Assembly (NCBI RefSeq): GCF_954871325.1
Contig: NW_027050885.1
Coordinates: 620,001 to 684,000, forward strand
Length of the DNA stretch: 64,000 bases
DNA from: Gordionus sp. m RMFG-2023
Taxonomy: Eukaryota > Nematomorpha > Gordioida > Chordodea > Parachordodidae
Direction: 5' to 3'
Part shown: piece after piece, positions 13,263 to 27,469 of the stretch
How positions within the stretch are numbered: the stretch's first letter is position 1
Layout of the letters: every line of letters begins with the position of its first letter
Made by a program: the position numbers and the translations under genes
The notes under the pieces: generated by a model
The model's input: only the letters and a program-made list of their open reading frames with translations
What the model was told of the DNA's origin: nothing
Databases searched by the model: none

Positions 13263-15587
13263 TTTTTTATATATATATCTGAAACATACGTAAAAATGCT
13301 TATCACGCGAAAATATAATAAATACCTTAGAAGGGATTTTAAAATTATAAAAAAACTTAAGAGATATTAAGGGTTAAATCATTGCGTTACGGTTAGGGTT
13401 ATAGGGTTAAGGTTAGGGTTAGGGTTAGTGTTAGGTTTAGGGTTAAGGTTAGTGTTAGATTTAGGGTTAGTAATAGTATTAAATATATAGAATATAATAA
13501 GATTATTTTTAAATTATTTTTCTAAGTTCATAAAGTATATATTAAAGTGTTTTATATATATATATGTGAAACATATGTAAAAATGCTTATCACGTAAAAA
13601 TTTAATAAAATCCTTGAAAGGTATTTTAAAAATATAAAAAAACTCAAGGGATATTAAGGGTTAAATCATTGAGTTAGGGTTAGGGTTAGAGGGTTAAGGT
13701 TAGGGTTAGTGTTAGGGTTAGTGTTTTAGGGTTAGGGTTAGTGTTAGATTTAGGGTTAGTAATAGTATTAAATATATAGAATATAATAAGAATAGTTAAA
13801 AATTATTTTTTTAAGTTCATAAAGTATATATTAAAGTATTTTTTATATATATATGTGAAACATACGTAAAAATGCTTATCACGTGAAAATATAATAAAAC
13901 CCTTTCAAGGGATTTTAAAAATATAAAAAAACTCAAGGGATATTAAGCGTTAAATTACTGGGTTAGGGTTAGGGTTAGAGAGTTAAGGTTATGGTTAGGG
14001 TTATTGTTAGATTTAGGGTTAGTAATAGTATTAAATATATAGAATATAATAAGATTATTTTAAAATTTATTTTCTAAGTTCATAAAGTATATATTAAAGT
14101 GTTTTATATATATATATGTGAAACATACGTAAAAATGCTTATCACGTGAAAATATAATAAAACCCTTTCAAGGAATTTTAAAAATATAAAAAAACTCAAG
14201 GGATATTAAGGGTTAAATCATTGAGTTAGGGTTAGGGTTAGAGGGTTAAGGTTAGGGTTAGGGTTAGGGTTAGTGTTAGATTTAGGGTTAGTAATAGTAT
14301 TAAATATATAGAATATAATAAGAATAGTTAAAAATTATTTTTATAAGTTCATAAAGTATATATTAAAGTGTTTTTTATATATATATCTGAAACATACGTA
14401 AAAATGCTTATCACGCGAAAATATAATAAATCCCTTACAAGGGATTTTAAAAATATAAAAAAACTCAAGAGATATTAAGGGTTAAATCATTGGGTTAGGG
14501 TTATGGTTAGGGGGTTAGGGTTAGGGTTAGTGTTAGGGTTAGGGTTAAGGTTAGTGTTAGATTTAGGGTTAGTAATAGTATTAAATATATAGAATATAAT
14601 AAGATTATTTTAAAATTATTTTTCTATGTTCATAAAGTATATATTAAAGTGTTTTATATATATATATGTGAAACATACGTAAAAATGCTTATCACGCGAA
14701 AATATAATTAATCCCTTACAAGGGATTTTAAAAATAACTAAAAACTCAAGAGATATTAAGGGTTAAATCATTGCGTTAGGGTTAGGGTTAGAGGTTTAAG
14801 GTTATGGTTAGGGTTAGTGTTAGAGGTTTAAGGTTATGGTTAGGGTTAGTGTTAGATTTAGGGTTAGTAATAGTATTAAATATATAGAATATAATAAGAT
14901 TATTTTAAAATTATTTTTCTAAGTTCATAAAGTATATATTAAAGTGTTTTATATATATATATATATGTGAAACATACGTAAAAATGCTTATCACGCGAAA
15001 ATATAATAAATCCCTTACAAGGGATTTTTAAAATATAAAAAAACTCAAGAGATATTATGGGTTAAATCATTGCGTTAGGGTTAGGGTTAGATGGTTAAGG
15101 TTAGGGTTAGGGTTAGTGTTAGGGTTAGGGTTAGAGTTAGTGTTAGATTTAGGGTTAGTAATAGTATTAAATATATAGAATATAATAAGATTATTTTAAA
15201 ATTTTTTTTCTAAGTTTATAAAGCATATATTTAAGTGTTTTATATATATATATGTGAAACATACGTAAAAATGCTTATCACGTGAAAGTATAATAAAACC
15301 CATTCAAGGAATTTTAAAAATATAAAAAAACTCAAGGGATATTAAGGCTTAAATCATTGAGTTAGGGTTAGAGTTAGAGGGTTAAAGTTAGAGTTAGGGT
15401 TAGTGTTGGGGTTAGGGTTAGTGTTAGATTTAGGTTTAGTAATAGTATTAAATATATAGAATATAATAAGATTATTTTAAAATTATTTTTCTAAGTTCAT
15501 AAAGTATATATTAGTTTTTTTTATATATATATGTGAAACATATGTAAAAATGCTTATCACGTGAAAATATAATAAAACCCTTCAAGG

Positions 15588-18500
15588 GATTTTTAAAATT
15601 TAAAAAAACTCAAGAGATATTAAGGGTTAAATCATTGGGTTAGGGTTAGAGGGTTAAGGTTAGGGTTAGTGTTAGGGTTAGTGTTAGGGTTAGTGTTAGA
15701 TATAGGGTTAGTAATAGTATTAAATATATAGAATATAATAAGATTATTTTAAAATTATTTTTCTAAGTTCATAAAGTATATATTATAGTGTTTTTTATAT
15801 ATATATGTGAAATATAAGTAAAAATGCTATCACGTAAAAATTTAATAAAATCCTTTAAAGGGATTTTAAACGTTAAACCATCATAACCTAATAAACACCT
15901 TCTAGTAGGTAAAATATAAAAAAACTCAAGGGATATTAAGGGTTAAATATTTGGGTTAGGGTTAGGGTTAGGGTTAGGGTTAGGGTTAGGGTTAGGGTTA
16001 GGGTTAGGGTTAGTGTTAGGGTTAGGGTTAAGGTTAGTGTTAGATTTAGGGTTAGTAATAGTATTAAATATATAGAATATAATAAGATTATTTTTAAATT
16101 ATTTTTCTAAGTTCATAAAGTATATATTAAAGTGTTTTATATATATATGTGAAACATACGTAAAAATGCTTATCACGCTAAAATATAATAAATCCCATAG
16201 AAGGGATTTTAAAAATATAAAAAAACTCAATAGATATTAAGGGTAAATCATTGGGTTAGGGTTAGGGTTAGAGGGTTTAGGTAGGTTAGGGTTAAGGTTT
16301 GTGTTAGATTTAGGGTTAGTAATAGTATTATATATATATAATATAAATAGAATATTTTAAAATTATTTTTCTAAGTTCATAAAGTATATATTAAAGTGTT
16401 TTTTATATATATATCTGAAACATACGTAAAAATGCTTATCACGCGAAAATATAATAAATCCCTTTCAAGGAATTTTAAAAATATTAAAAACTCACGAGAT
16501 ATTAAGGGTTAAATCATTGGGTTAGGGTTAGGGTTAGAGGTTTAAGGTTAAGGTTAGGGTTAGTGTTAGGGTTAGGGTTAAGGTTAGTGTTAGATTTAGG
16601 GTTAGTAATAGTATTAAATATATAGAATATAATAAGATTAATTTAAAATTATTTTTCTAAGTTCATAAAGCATATATTAAAGTGTTTTATATATATATGT
16701 GAAACATACGTAAAAATGCTTATCACGTGAAAATATAAAAAAACCCATTCAAGGAATTTTAAAAATATAAAAAAACTCAAGGGATATTAAGGCTTAAATC
16801 ATTGAGTTAGGGTTAGGGTTAGAGCGTTAAGGTTAGAGTTAGGGTTAGTGTTGGGGTTAGGGTTAGTGTTAGATTTAGGTTTAGTAATAGTATTAAATAT
16901 ATAGAATATAATAAGATTATTTTAAAATTATTTTTCTAAGTTCATAAAGTATATATTAGTGTTTTTTATATATATAGGTAAAACATATGTAAAAATGCTT
17001 ACCACGTGAAAATATAATAAAACCCTTCAAGGGATTTTTAAAATTTAAAAAAACTCAAGAGATATTAAGGGTTAATTCATTGGGTTAGGGTTAGGGTTAG
17101 AGGGTTAAGGTTAGGGTTAGTGTTAGGGTTAGTGTTAGATATAGGGTTAGTAATAGTATTAAATATATAGAATATAATAAGATTATTTTAAAATTATTTT
17201 TCTAAGTTCATAAAGTATATATTAAAGTGTTTTATATATATATATGTGAAACATACGTAAAAATGCTTATCACGTAAAAATTTAATAAAATCCTTGAAAG
17301 GTATTTTAAAAATATAAAAAAACTCAAGGGATATTAAGGGTTAAATCATTGAGTTAGGGTTAGGGTTAGAGGGTTAAGGTTAGGGTTAGTGTTAGGGTTA
17401 GTGTTTTAGTGTTAGGGTTAGTGTTAGATTTAGGGTTAGTAATAGTATTAAATATATAGAATATAATAAGAATAGTTAAAAATTATTTTTTTAAGTTCAT
17501 AAAGTATATATTAAAGTATTTTTTATATATATATGTGAAACATACGTAAAAATGCTTATCACGTGAAAATATAATAAAACCCTTTCAAGGGATTTTAAAA
17601 ATATAAAAAAACTCAAGGGATATTAAGCGTTAAATTACTGGGTTAGGGTTAGGGTTAGAGAGTTAAGGTTATGGTTAGGGTTATTGTTAGATTTAGGGTT
17701 AGTAATAGTATTAAATATATAGAATATAATAAGATTATTTTAAAATTTATTTTCTAAGTTCATAAAGTATATATTAAAGTGTTTTATATATATATATGTG
17801 AAACATACGTAAAAATGCTTATCACGTGAAAATATAATAAAACCCTTTCAAGGAATTTTAAAAATATAAAAAAACTCAAGGGATATTAAGGGTTAAATCA
17901 TTGAGTTAGGGTTAGGGTTAGAGGGTTAAGGTTAGGGTTAGGGTTAGGGTTAGTGTTAGATTTAGGGTTAGTAATAGTATTAAATATATAGAATATAATA
18001 AGAATAGTTAAAAATTATTTTTATAAGTTCATAAAGTATATATTAAAGTGTTTTTTATATATATATCTGAAACATACGTAAAAATGCTTATCACGCGAAA
18101 ATATAATAAATCCCTTACAAGGGATTTTAAAAATATAAAAAAACTCAAGAGATATTAAGGGTTAAATCATTGGGTTAGGGTTATGGTTAGGGGGTTAGGG
18201 TTAGGGTTAGTGTTAGGGTTAGGGTTAAGGTTAGTGTTAGATTTAGGGTTAGTAATAGTATTAAATATATAGAATATAATAAGATTATTTTAAAATTATT
18301 TTTCTAAGTTCATAAAGTATATATTAAAGTGTTTTATATATATATATGTGAAACATACGTAAAAATGCTTATCACGCGAAAATATAATTAATCCCTTACA
18401 AGGGATTTTAAAAATAACTAAAAACTCAAGAGATATTAAGGGTTAAATCATTGCGTTAGGGTTAGGGTTAGAGGTTTAAGGTTATGGTTAGGGTTAGTGT

Positions 18501-19264
18501 TAGAGGTTTAAGGTTATGGTTAGGGTTAGTGATAGATTTAAGGTTAGTAATAGTATTAAATATATAGAATATAATAAGATTATTTTAAAATTATTTTTCT
18601 AAGTTCATAAAGTATATATTAAAGTGTTTTATATATATATATATATGTGAAACATACGTAAATGCTTATCACGCGAAAATATAATAAATCCCTTACAAGG
18701 GATTTTTAAAATATAAAAAAACTCAAGAGATATTAAGGGTTAAATCATTGCGTTAGGGTTAGGGTTAGATGGTTAAGGTTAGGGTTAGGGTTAGTGTTAG
18801 GGTTAGGGTTAGAGTTAGTGTTAGATTTAGGGTTAGTAATAGTATTAAATATATAGAATATAATAAGATTATTTTAAAATTATTTTTCTAAGTTTATAAA
18901 GCATATATTTAAGTGTTTTATATATATATATGTGAAACATACGTAAAAATGCTTATCACGTGAAAGTATAATAAAACCCATTCAAGGAATTTTAAAAATA
19001 TAAAAAAACTCAAGGGATATTAAGGCTTAAATCATTGAGTTAGGGTTAGAGTTAGAGGGTTAAAGTTAGAGTTAGGGTTAGTGTTGGGGTTAGGGTTAGT
19101 GTTAGATTTAGGTTTAGTAATAGTATTAAATATATAGAATATAATAAGATTATTTTAAAATTATTTTTCTAAGTTCATAAAGTATATATTAGTTTTTTTT
19201 ATATATATATGTGAAACATATGTAAAAATGCTTATCACGTGAAAATATAATAAAACCCTTCAAG
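15588..19264 (+). repeat. 13-monomer higher-order repeat, full copy 2
   Basis: Same monomer order as copy 1, about 3,677 bp between successive A starts. Its B monomer holds the longest pure TTAGGG run of the window (10 units). Private changes include CACGCTAAAATA in B near 16,180, GTGTTTTAGTGTTAGGG in I near 17,403, and GTGATAGATTTAAGG in M near 18,529. These changes recur in the copies near 23-26 kb and 27-30 kb and so tie those three together as one lineage. Confidence 0.85.
15953..16013 (+). repeat. Longest pure TTAGGG run (10 units)
   Basis: GGGTTA repeated ten times plus G, 61 bp, in a B-type monomer. On the minus strand it reads as (CCCTAA)n. Four or more such units can fold into a G-quadruplex by established chemistry; whether this happens here is not known. 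Confidence 0.95.
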
Positions 19265-19630
19265 GGATTTTTAAAATTTAAAAAAACTCAAGAGATATTA
19301 AGGGTTAAATCATTGGGTTAGGGTTAGAGGGTTAAGGTTAGGGTTAGTGTTAGGGTTAGTGTTAGGGTTAGTGTTAGATATAGGGTTAGTAATAGTATTA
19401 AATATATAGAATATAATAAGATTATTTTAAAATTATTTTTCTAAGTTCATAAAGTATATATTATAGTGTTTTTTATATATATATGTGAAATATAAGTAAA
19501 AATGCTATCACGTAAAAATTTAATAAAATCCTTTAAAGGGATTTTAAACGTTAAACCATCATAACCTAATAAACACCTTCTAGTAGGTAAAATATAAAAA
19601 AACTCAACGGATATTAAGGGTTAAATATTT

Positions 19631-19806
19631 GGGTTAGGGTTAAGGTTAGTAAATGTTTAAAATATATAGAATATATTAAATCATTTTAAAATTATTTTTC
19701 AAGGTATCTAGTTTAAAGAACTATAGGAATTAATCTCTTTTAAGACATTATATATTATTAGTAAATTAATAAATAATAGTAAGTTCTTAAAGTAAATATT
19801 AAAGTG
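19631..19806 (+). repeat. N-type monomer segment at duplication junction
   Basis: Same as 13,087-13,262, but its end is joined to AAAGTGTTTTATATATATTT from the 12,362 region instead of the usual TATATATCTG end. This makes it the fused monomer at the 7.44 kb duplication join. Confidence 0.85.
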
Positions 19807-20525
19807 TTTTATATATATTTATATGTGAAACATACGTAAAAATGCTTATCACGTGAAAATATAATAAAACCCTTTCAAGGAATTTTAAAAATATAAAAAA
19901 ACTCAAGGGATATTAAGGGTTAAATCATTGAGTTAGGGTTAGGGTTAGAGGGTTAAGGTTAGGGTTAGGGTTAGTGTTTTAGGGTTAGGGTTAGTGTTAG
20001 ATTTAGGGTTAGTAATAGTATTGAATATATAGAATATAATAAGAATAGTTAAAAATTATTTTTATAAGTTCATAAAGTATATATTAGTTTTTTTTATATA
20101 TATATGTGAAACATATGTAAAAATGCTTATCACGTGAAAATATAATAAAACCCTTCAAGGGATTTTTAAAATTTAAAAAAACTCAAGAGATATTAAGGGT
20201 TAAATCATTGGGTTAGGGTTAGAGTGTTAAGGTTAGGGTTAGTGTTAGGGTTAGTGTTAGGGTTAGTGTTAGATATAGGGTTAGTAATAATATTAAATAT
20301 ATAGAATATAATAAGATTATTTTAAAATTATTTTTCTAAGTTCATAAAGTATATATTATAGTGTTTTTTATATATATATGTGAAATATAAGTAAAAATGC
20401 TATCACGTAAAAATTTAATAAAATCCTTTAAAGGGATTTTAAACGTTAAACCATCATAACCTAATAAACACCTTCTAGTAGGTAAAATATAAAAAAACTC
20501 AACGGATATTAAGGGTTAAATATTT

Positions 20526-20701
20526 GGGTTAGGGTTAAGGTTAGTAAATGTTTAAAATATATAGAATATATTAAATCATTTTAAAATTATTTTTCAAGGT
20601 ATCTAGTTTAAAGAACTATAGGAATTAATCTCTTTTAAGACATTATATATTATTAGTAAATTAATAAATAATAGTAAGTTCTTAAAGTAAATATTAAAGT
20701 G
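20526..20701 (+). repeat. N-type monomer segment, long form
   Basis: Copy of 13,087-13,262 at offset 7,439, again between A and O monomers. Confidence 0.85.
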
Positions 20702-23026
20702 TTTTTTATATATATATCTGAAACATACGTAAAAATGCTTATCACGCGAAAATATAATAAATACCTTAGAAGGGATTTTAAAATTATAAAAAAACTTAAG
20801 AGATATTAAGGGTTAAATCATTGCGTTACGGTTAGGGTTATAGGGTTAAGGTTAGGGTTAGGGTTAGTGTTAGGTTTAGGGTTAAGGTTAGTGTTAGATT
20901 TAGGGTTAGTAATAGTATTAAATATATAGAATATAATAAGATTATTTTTAAATTATTTTTCTAAGTTCATAAAGTATATATTAAAGTGTTTTATATATAT
21001 ATATGTGAAACATATGTAAAAATGCTTATCACGTAAAAATTTAATAAAATCCTTGAAAGGTATTTTAAAAATATAAAAAAACTCAAGGGATATTAAGGGT
21101 TAAATCATTGAGTTAGGGTTAGGGTTAGAGGGTTAAGGTTAGGGTTAGTGTTAGGGTTAGTGTTTTAGGGTTAGGGTTAGTGTTAGATTTAGGGTTAGTA
21201 ATAGTATTAAATATATAGAATATAATAAGAATAGTTAAAAATTATTTTTTTAAGTTCATAAAGTATATATTAAAGTATTTTTTATATATATATGTGAAAC
21301 ATACGTAAAAATGCTTATCACGTGAAAATATAATAAAACCCTTTCAAGGGATTTTAAAAATATAAAAAAACTCAAGGGATATTAAGCGTTAAATTACTGG
21401 GTTAGGGTTAGGGTTAGAGAGTTAAGGTTATGGTTAGGGTTATTGTTAGATTTAGGGTTAGTAATAGTATTAAATATATAGAATATAATAAGATTATTTT
21501 AAAATTTATTTTCTAAGTTCATAAAGTATATATTAAAGTGTTTTATATATATATATGTGAAACATACGTAAAAATGCTTATCACGTGAAAATATAATAAA
21601 ACCCTTTCAAGGAATTTTAAAAATATAAAAAAACTCAAGGGATATTAAGGGTTAAATCATTGAGTTAGGGTTAGGGTTAGAGGGTTAAGGTTAGGGTTAG
21701 GGTTAGGGTTAGTGTTAGATTTAGGGTTAGTAATAGTATTAAATATATAGAATATAATAAGAATAGTTAAAAATTATTTTTATAAGTTCATAAAGTATAT
21801 ATTAAAGTGTTTTTTATATATATATCTGAAACATACGTAAAAATGCTTATCACGCGAAAATATAATAAATCCCTTACAAGGGATTTTAAAAATATAAAAA
21901 AACTCAAGAGATATTAAGGGTTAAATCATTGGGTTAGGGTTATGGTTAGGGGGTTAGGGTTAGGGTTAGTGTTAGGGTTAGGGTTAAGGTTAGTGTTAGA
22001 TTTAGGGTTAGTAATAGTATTAAATATATAGAATATAATAAGATTATTTTAAAATTATTTTTCTATGTTCATAAAGTATATATTAAAGTGTTTTATATAT
22101 ATATATGTGAAACATACGTAAAAATGCTTATCACGCGAAAATATAATTAATCCCTTACAAGGGATTTTAAAAATAACTAAAAACTCAAGAGATATTAAGG
22201 GTTAAATCATTGCGTTAGGGTTAGGGTTAGAGGTTTAAGGTTATGGTTAGGGTTAGTGTTAGAGGTTTAAGGTTATGGTTAGGGTTAGTGTTAGATTTAG
22301 GGTTAGTAATAGTATTAAATATATAGAATATAATAAGATTATTTTAAAATTATTTTTCTAAGTTCATAAAGTATATATTAAAGTGTTTTATATATATATA
22401 TATATGTGAAACATACGTAAAAATGCTTATCACGCGAAAATATAATAAATCCCTTACAAGGGATTTTTAAAATATAAAAAAACTCAAGAGATATTATGGG
22501 TTAAATCATTGCGTTAGGGTTAGGGTTAGATGGTTAAGGTTAGGGTTAGGGTTAGTGTTAGGGTTAGGGTTAGAGTTAGTGTTAGATTTAGGGTTAGTAA
22601 TAGTATTAAATATATAGAATATAATAAGATTATTTTAAAATTTTTTTTCTAAGTTTATAAAGCATATATTTAAGTGTTTTATATATATATATGTGAAACA
22701 TACGTAAAAATGCTTATCACGTGAAAGTATAATAAAACCCATTCAAGGAATTTTAAAAATATAAAAAAACTCAAGGGATATTAAGGCTTAAATCATTGAG
22801 TTAGGGTTAGAGTTAGAGGGTTAAAGTTAGAGTTAGGGTTAGTGTTGGGGTTAGGGTTAGTGTTAGATTTAGGTTTAGTAATAGTATTAAATATATAGAA
22901 TATAATAAGATTATTTTAAAATTATTTTTCTAAGTTCATAAAGTATATATTAGTTTTTTTTATATATATATGTGAAACATATGTAAAAATGCTTATCACG
23001 TGAAAATATAATAAAACCCTTCAAGG

Positions 23027-26000
23027 GATTTTTAAAATTTAAAAAAACTCAAGAGATATTAAGGGTTAAATCATTGGGTTAGGGTTAGAGGGTTAAGGTT
23101 AGGGTTAGTGTTAGGGTTAGTGTTAGGGTTAGTGTTAGATATAGGGTTAGTAATAGTATTAAATATATAGAATATAATAAGATTATTTTAAAATTATTTT
23201 TCTAAGTTCATAAAGTATATATTATAGTGTTTTTTATATATATATGTGAAATATAAGTAAAAATGCTATCACGTAAAAATTTAATAAAATCCTTTAAAGG
23301 GATTTTAAACGTTAAACCATCATAACCTAATAAACACCTTCTAGTAGGTAAAATATAAAAAAACTCAAGGGATATTAAGGGTTAAATATTTGGGTTAGGG
23401 TTAGGGTTAGGGTTAGGGTTAGGGTTAGGGTTAGGGTTAGGGTTAGTGTTAGGGTTAGGGTTAAGGTTAGTGTTAGATTTAGGGTTAGTAATAGTATTAA
23501 ATATATAGAATATAATAAGATTATTTTTAAATTATTTTTCTAAGTTCATAAAGTATATATTAAAGTGTTTTATATATATATGTGAAACATACGTAAAAAT
23601 GCTTATCACGCTAAAATATAATAAATCCCATAGAAGGGATTTTAAAAATATAAAAAAACTCAATAGATATTAAGGGTAAATCATTGGGTTAGGGTTAGGG
23701 TTAGAGGGTTTAGGTAGGTTAGGGTTAAGGTTTGTGTTAGATTTAGGGTTAGTAATAGTATTATATATATATAATATAAATAGAATATTTTAAAATTATT
23801 TTTCTAAGTTCATAAAGTATATATTAAAGTGTTTTTTATATATATATCTGAAACATACGTAAAAATGCTTATCACGCGAAAATATAATAAATCCCTTTCA
23901 AGGAATTTTAAAAATATTAAAAACTCACGAGATATTAAGGGTTAAATCATTGGGTTAGGGTTAGGGTTAGAGGTTTAAGGTTAAGGTTAGGGTTAGTGTT
24001 AGGGTTAGGGTTAAGGTTAGTGTTAGATTTAGGGTTAGTAATAGTATTAAATATATAGAATATAATAAGATTAATTTAAAATTATTTTTCTAAGTTCATA
24101 AAGCATATATTAAAGTGTTTTATATATATATGTGAAACATACGTAAAAATGCTTATCACGTGAAAATATAAAAAAACCCATTCAAGGAATTTTAAAAATA
24201 TAAAAAAACTCAAGGGATATTAAGGCTTAAATCATTGAGTTAGGGTTAGGGTTAGAGCGTTAAGGTTAGAGTTAGGGTTAGTGTTGGGGTTAGGGTTAGT
24301 GTTAGATTTAGGTTTAGTAATAGTATTAAATATATAGAATATAATAAGATTATTTTAAAATTATTTTTCTAAGTTCATAAAGTATATATTAGTGTTTTTT
24401 ATATATATAGGTAAAACATATGTAAAAATGCTTACCACGTGAAAATATAATAAAACCCTTCAAGGGATTTTTAAAATTTAAAAAAACTCAAGAGATATTA
24501 AGGGTTAATTCATTGGGTTAGGGTTAGGGTTAGAGGGTTAAGGTTAGGGTTAGTGTTAGGGTTAGTGTTAGATATAGGGTTAGTAATAGTATTAAATATA
24601 TAGAATATAATAAGATTATTTTAAAATTATTTTTCTAAGTTCATAAAGTATATATTAAAGTGTTTTATATATATATATGTGAAACATACGTAAAAATGCT
24701 TATCACGTAAAAATTTAATAAAATCCTTGAAAGGTATTTTAAAAATATAAAAAAACTCAAGGGATATTAAGGGTTAAATCATTGAGTTAGGGTTAGGGTT
24801 AGAGGGTTAAGGTTAGGGTTAGTGTTAGGGTTAGTGTTTTAGTGTTAGGGTTAGTGTTAGATTTAGGGTTAGTAATAGTATTAAATATATAGAATATAAT
24901 AAGAATAGTTAAAAATTATTTTTTTAAGTTCATAAAGTATATATTAAAGTATTTTTTATATATATATGTGAAACATACGTAAAAATGCTTATCACGTGAA
25001 AATATAATAAAACCCTTTCAAGGGATTTTAAAAATATAAAAAAACTCAAGGGATATTAAGCGTTAAATTACTGGGTTAGGGTTAGGGTTAGAGAGTTAAG
25101 GTTATGGTTAGGGTTATTGTTAGATTTAGGGTTAGTAATAGTATTAAATATATAGAATATAATAAGATTATTTTAAAATTTATTTTCTAAGTTCATAAAG
25201 TATATATTAAAGTGTTTTATATATATATATGTGAAACATACGTAAAAATGCTTATCACGTGAAAATATAATAAAACCCTTTCAAGGAATTTTAAAAATAT
25301 AAAAAAACTCAAGGGATATTAAGGGTTAAATCATTGAGTTAGGGTTAGGGTTAGAGGGTTAAGGTTAGGGTTAGGGTTAGGGTTAGTGTTAGATTTAGGG
25401 TTAGTAATAGTATTAAATATATAGAATATAATAAGAATAGTTAAAAATTATTTTTATAAGTTCATAAAGTATATATTAAAGTGTTTTTTATATATATATC
25501 TGAAACATACGTAAAAATGCTTATCACGCGAAAATATAATAAATCCCTTACAAGGGATTTTAAAAATATAAAAAAACTCAAGAGATATTAAGGGTTAAAT
25601 CATTGGGTTAGGGTTATGGTTAGGGGGTTAGGGTTAGGGTTAGTGTTAGGGTTAGGGTTAAGGTTAGTGTTAGATTTAGGGTTAGTAATAGTATTAAATA
25701 TATAGAATATAATAAGATTATTTTAAAATTATTTTTCTAAGTTCATAAAGTATATATTAAAGTGTTTTATATATATATATGTGAAACATACGTAAAAATG
25801 CTTATCACGCGAAAATATAATTAATCCCTTACAAGGGATTTTAAAAATAACTAAAAACTCAAGAGATATTAAGGGTTAAATCATTGCGTTAGGGTTAGGG
25901 TTAGAGGTTTAAGGTTATGGTTAGGGTTAGTGTTAGAGGTTTAAGGTTATGGTTAGGGTTAGTGATAGATTTAAGGTTAGTAATAGTATTAAATATATAG

Positions 26001-26100
26001 AATATAATAAGATTATTTTAAAATTATTTTTCTAAGTTCATAAAGTATATATTAAAGTGTTTTATATATATATATATATGTGAAACATACGTAAATGCTT
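23027..26100 (+). repeat. Partial higher-order repeat, monomers A to M, C missing
   Basis: This is the second-copy equivalent of 15,588-18,660 (offset 7,439, then 7,433 after one fewer TTAGGG). At 26,100 it passes directly from the M monomer CTTATC into ACGTGAAAGTATAATAAA of the C monomer end, so one C-length (about 287 bp) is absent. D and A then follow. Confidence 0.8.
23392..23446 (+). repeat. Pure TTAGGG run (9 units)
   Basis: Duplicate of the run at 15,953 in the right copy of the 7.44 kb duplication, with one unit fewer (55 bp). Confidence 0.95.
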
Positions 26101-27469
26101 ATCACGTGAAAGTATAATAAAACCCATTCAAGGAATTTTAAAAATATAAAAAAACTCAAGGGATATTAAGGCTTAAATCATTGAGTTAGGGTTAGAGTTA
26201 GAGGGTTAAAGTTAGAGTTAGGGTTAGTGTTGGGGTTAGGGTTAGTGTTAGATTTAGGTTTAGTAATAGTATTAAATATATAGAATATAATAAGATTATT
26301 TTAAAATTATTTTTCTAAGTTCATAAAGTATATATTAGTTTTTTTTATATATATATGTGAAACATATGTAAAAATGCTTATCACGTGAAAATATAATAAA
26401 ACCCTTCAAGGGATTTTTAAAATTTAAAAAAACTCAAGAGATATTAAGGGTTAAATCATTGGGTTAGGGTTAGAGGGTTAAGGTTAGGGTTAGTGTTAGG
26501 GTTAGTGTTAGGGTTAGTGTTAGATATAGGGTTAGTAATAGTATTAAATATATAGAATATAATAAGATTATTTTAAAATTATTTTTCTAAGTTCATAAAG
26601 TATATATTATAGTGTTTTTTATATATATATGTGAAATATAAGTAAAAATGCTATCACGTAAAAATTTAATAAAATCCTTTAAAGGGATTTTAAACGTTAA
26701 ACCATCATAACCTAATAAACACCTTCTAGTAGGTAAAATATAAAAAAACTCAAGGGATATTAAGGGTTAAATATTTGGGTTAGGGTTAGGGTTAGGGTTA
26801 GGGTTAGGGTTAGGGTTAGTGTTAGGGTTAGGGTTAAGGTTAGTGTTAGATTTAGGGTTAGTAATAGTATTAAATATATAGAATATAATAAGATTAATTT
26901 AAAATTATTTTTCTAAGTTCATAAAGCATATATTAAAGTGTTTTATATATATATGTGAAACATACGTAAAAATGCTTATCACGTGAAAATATAAAAAAAC
27001 CCATTCAAGGAATTTTAAAAATATAAAAAAACTCAAGGGATATTAAGGGTTAAATCATTGCGTTAGGGTTAGGGTTAGATGGTTAAGGTTAGGGTTAGGG
27101 TTAGTGTTAGGGTTAGGGTTAGAGTTAGTGTTAGATTTAGGGTTAGTAATAGTATTAAATATATAGAATATAATAAGATTATTTTAAAATTATTTTTCTA
27201 AGTTTATAAAGCATATATTTAAGTGTTTTATATATATATATGTGAAACATACGTAAAAATGCTTATCACGTGAAAGTATAATAAAACCCATTCAAGGAAT
27301 TTTAAAAATATAAAAAAACTCAAGGGATATTAAGGCTTAAATCATTGAGTTAGGGTTAGAGTTAGAGGGTTAAAGTTAGAGTTAGGGTTAGTGTTGGGGT
27401 TAGGGTTAGTGTTAGATTTAGGTTTAGTAATAGTATTAAATATATAGAATATAATAAGATTATTTTTAA

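Larger units (their letters stand above)
12362..19800 (+). repeat. 7.44 kb tandem duplication, left copy
   Basis: Matches the block starting at 19,801 with offset 7,439 bp. At 19,800 an N-type monomer joins AAAGTGTTTTATATATATTT, the sequence found at 12,362, so the junction lies in the shared TATTAAAGTG. Shared rare changes include TTCTATGTTC (14,633 and 22,072) and GATATTATGGG (15,051 and 22,490), which show that the copies are recent. Confidence 0.85.
19801..26740 (+). repeat. 7.44 kb tandem duplication, right copy (one monomer short)
   Basis: Second copy of 12,362-19,800. By eye the differences are one TTAGGG fewer in the B monomer (9 versus 10 units), loss of one C monomer (about 287 bp) at 26,100, and a different continuation after the A monomer: a B/F hybrid near 26,735 where the left copy has N at 19,595. 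Confidence 0.85.
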
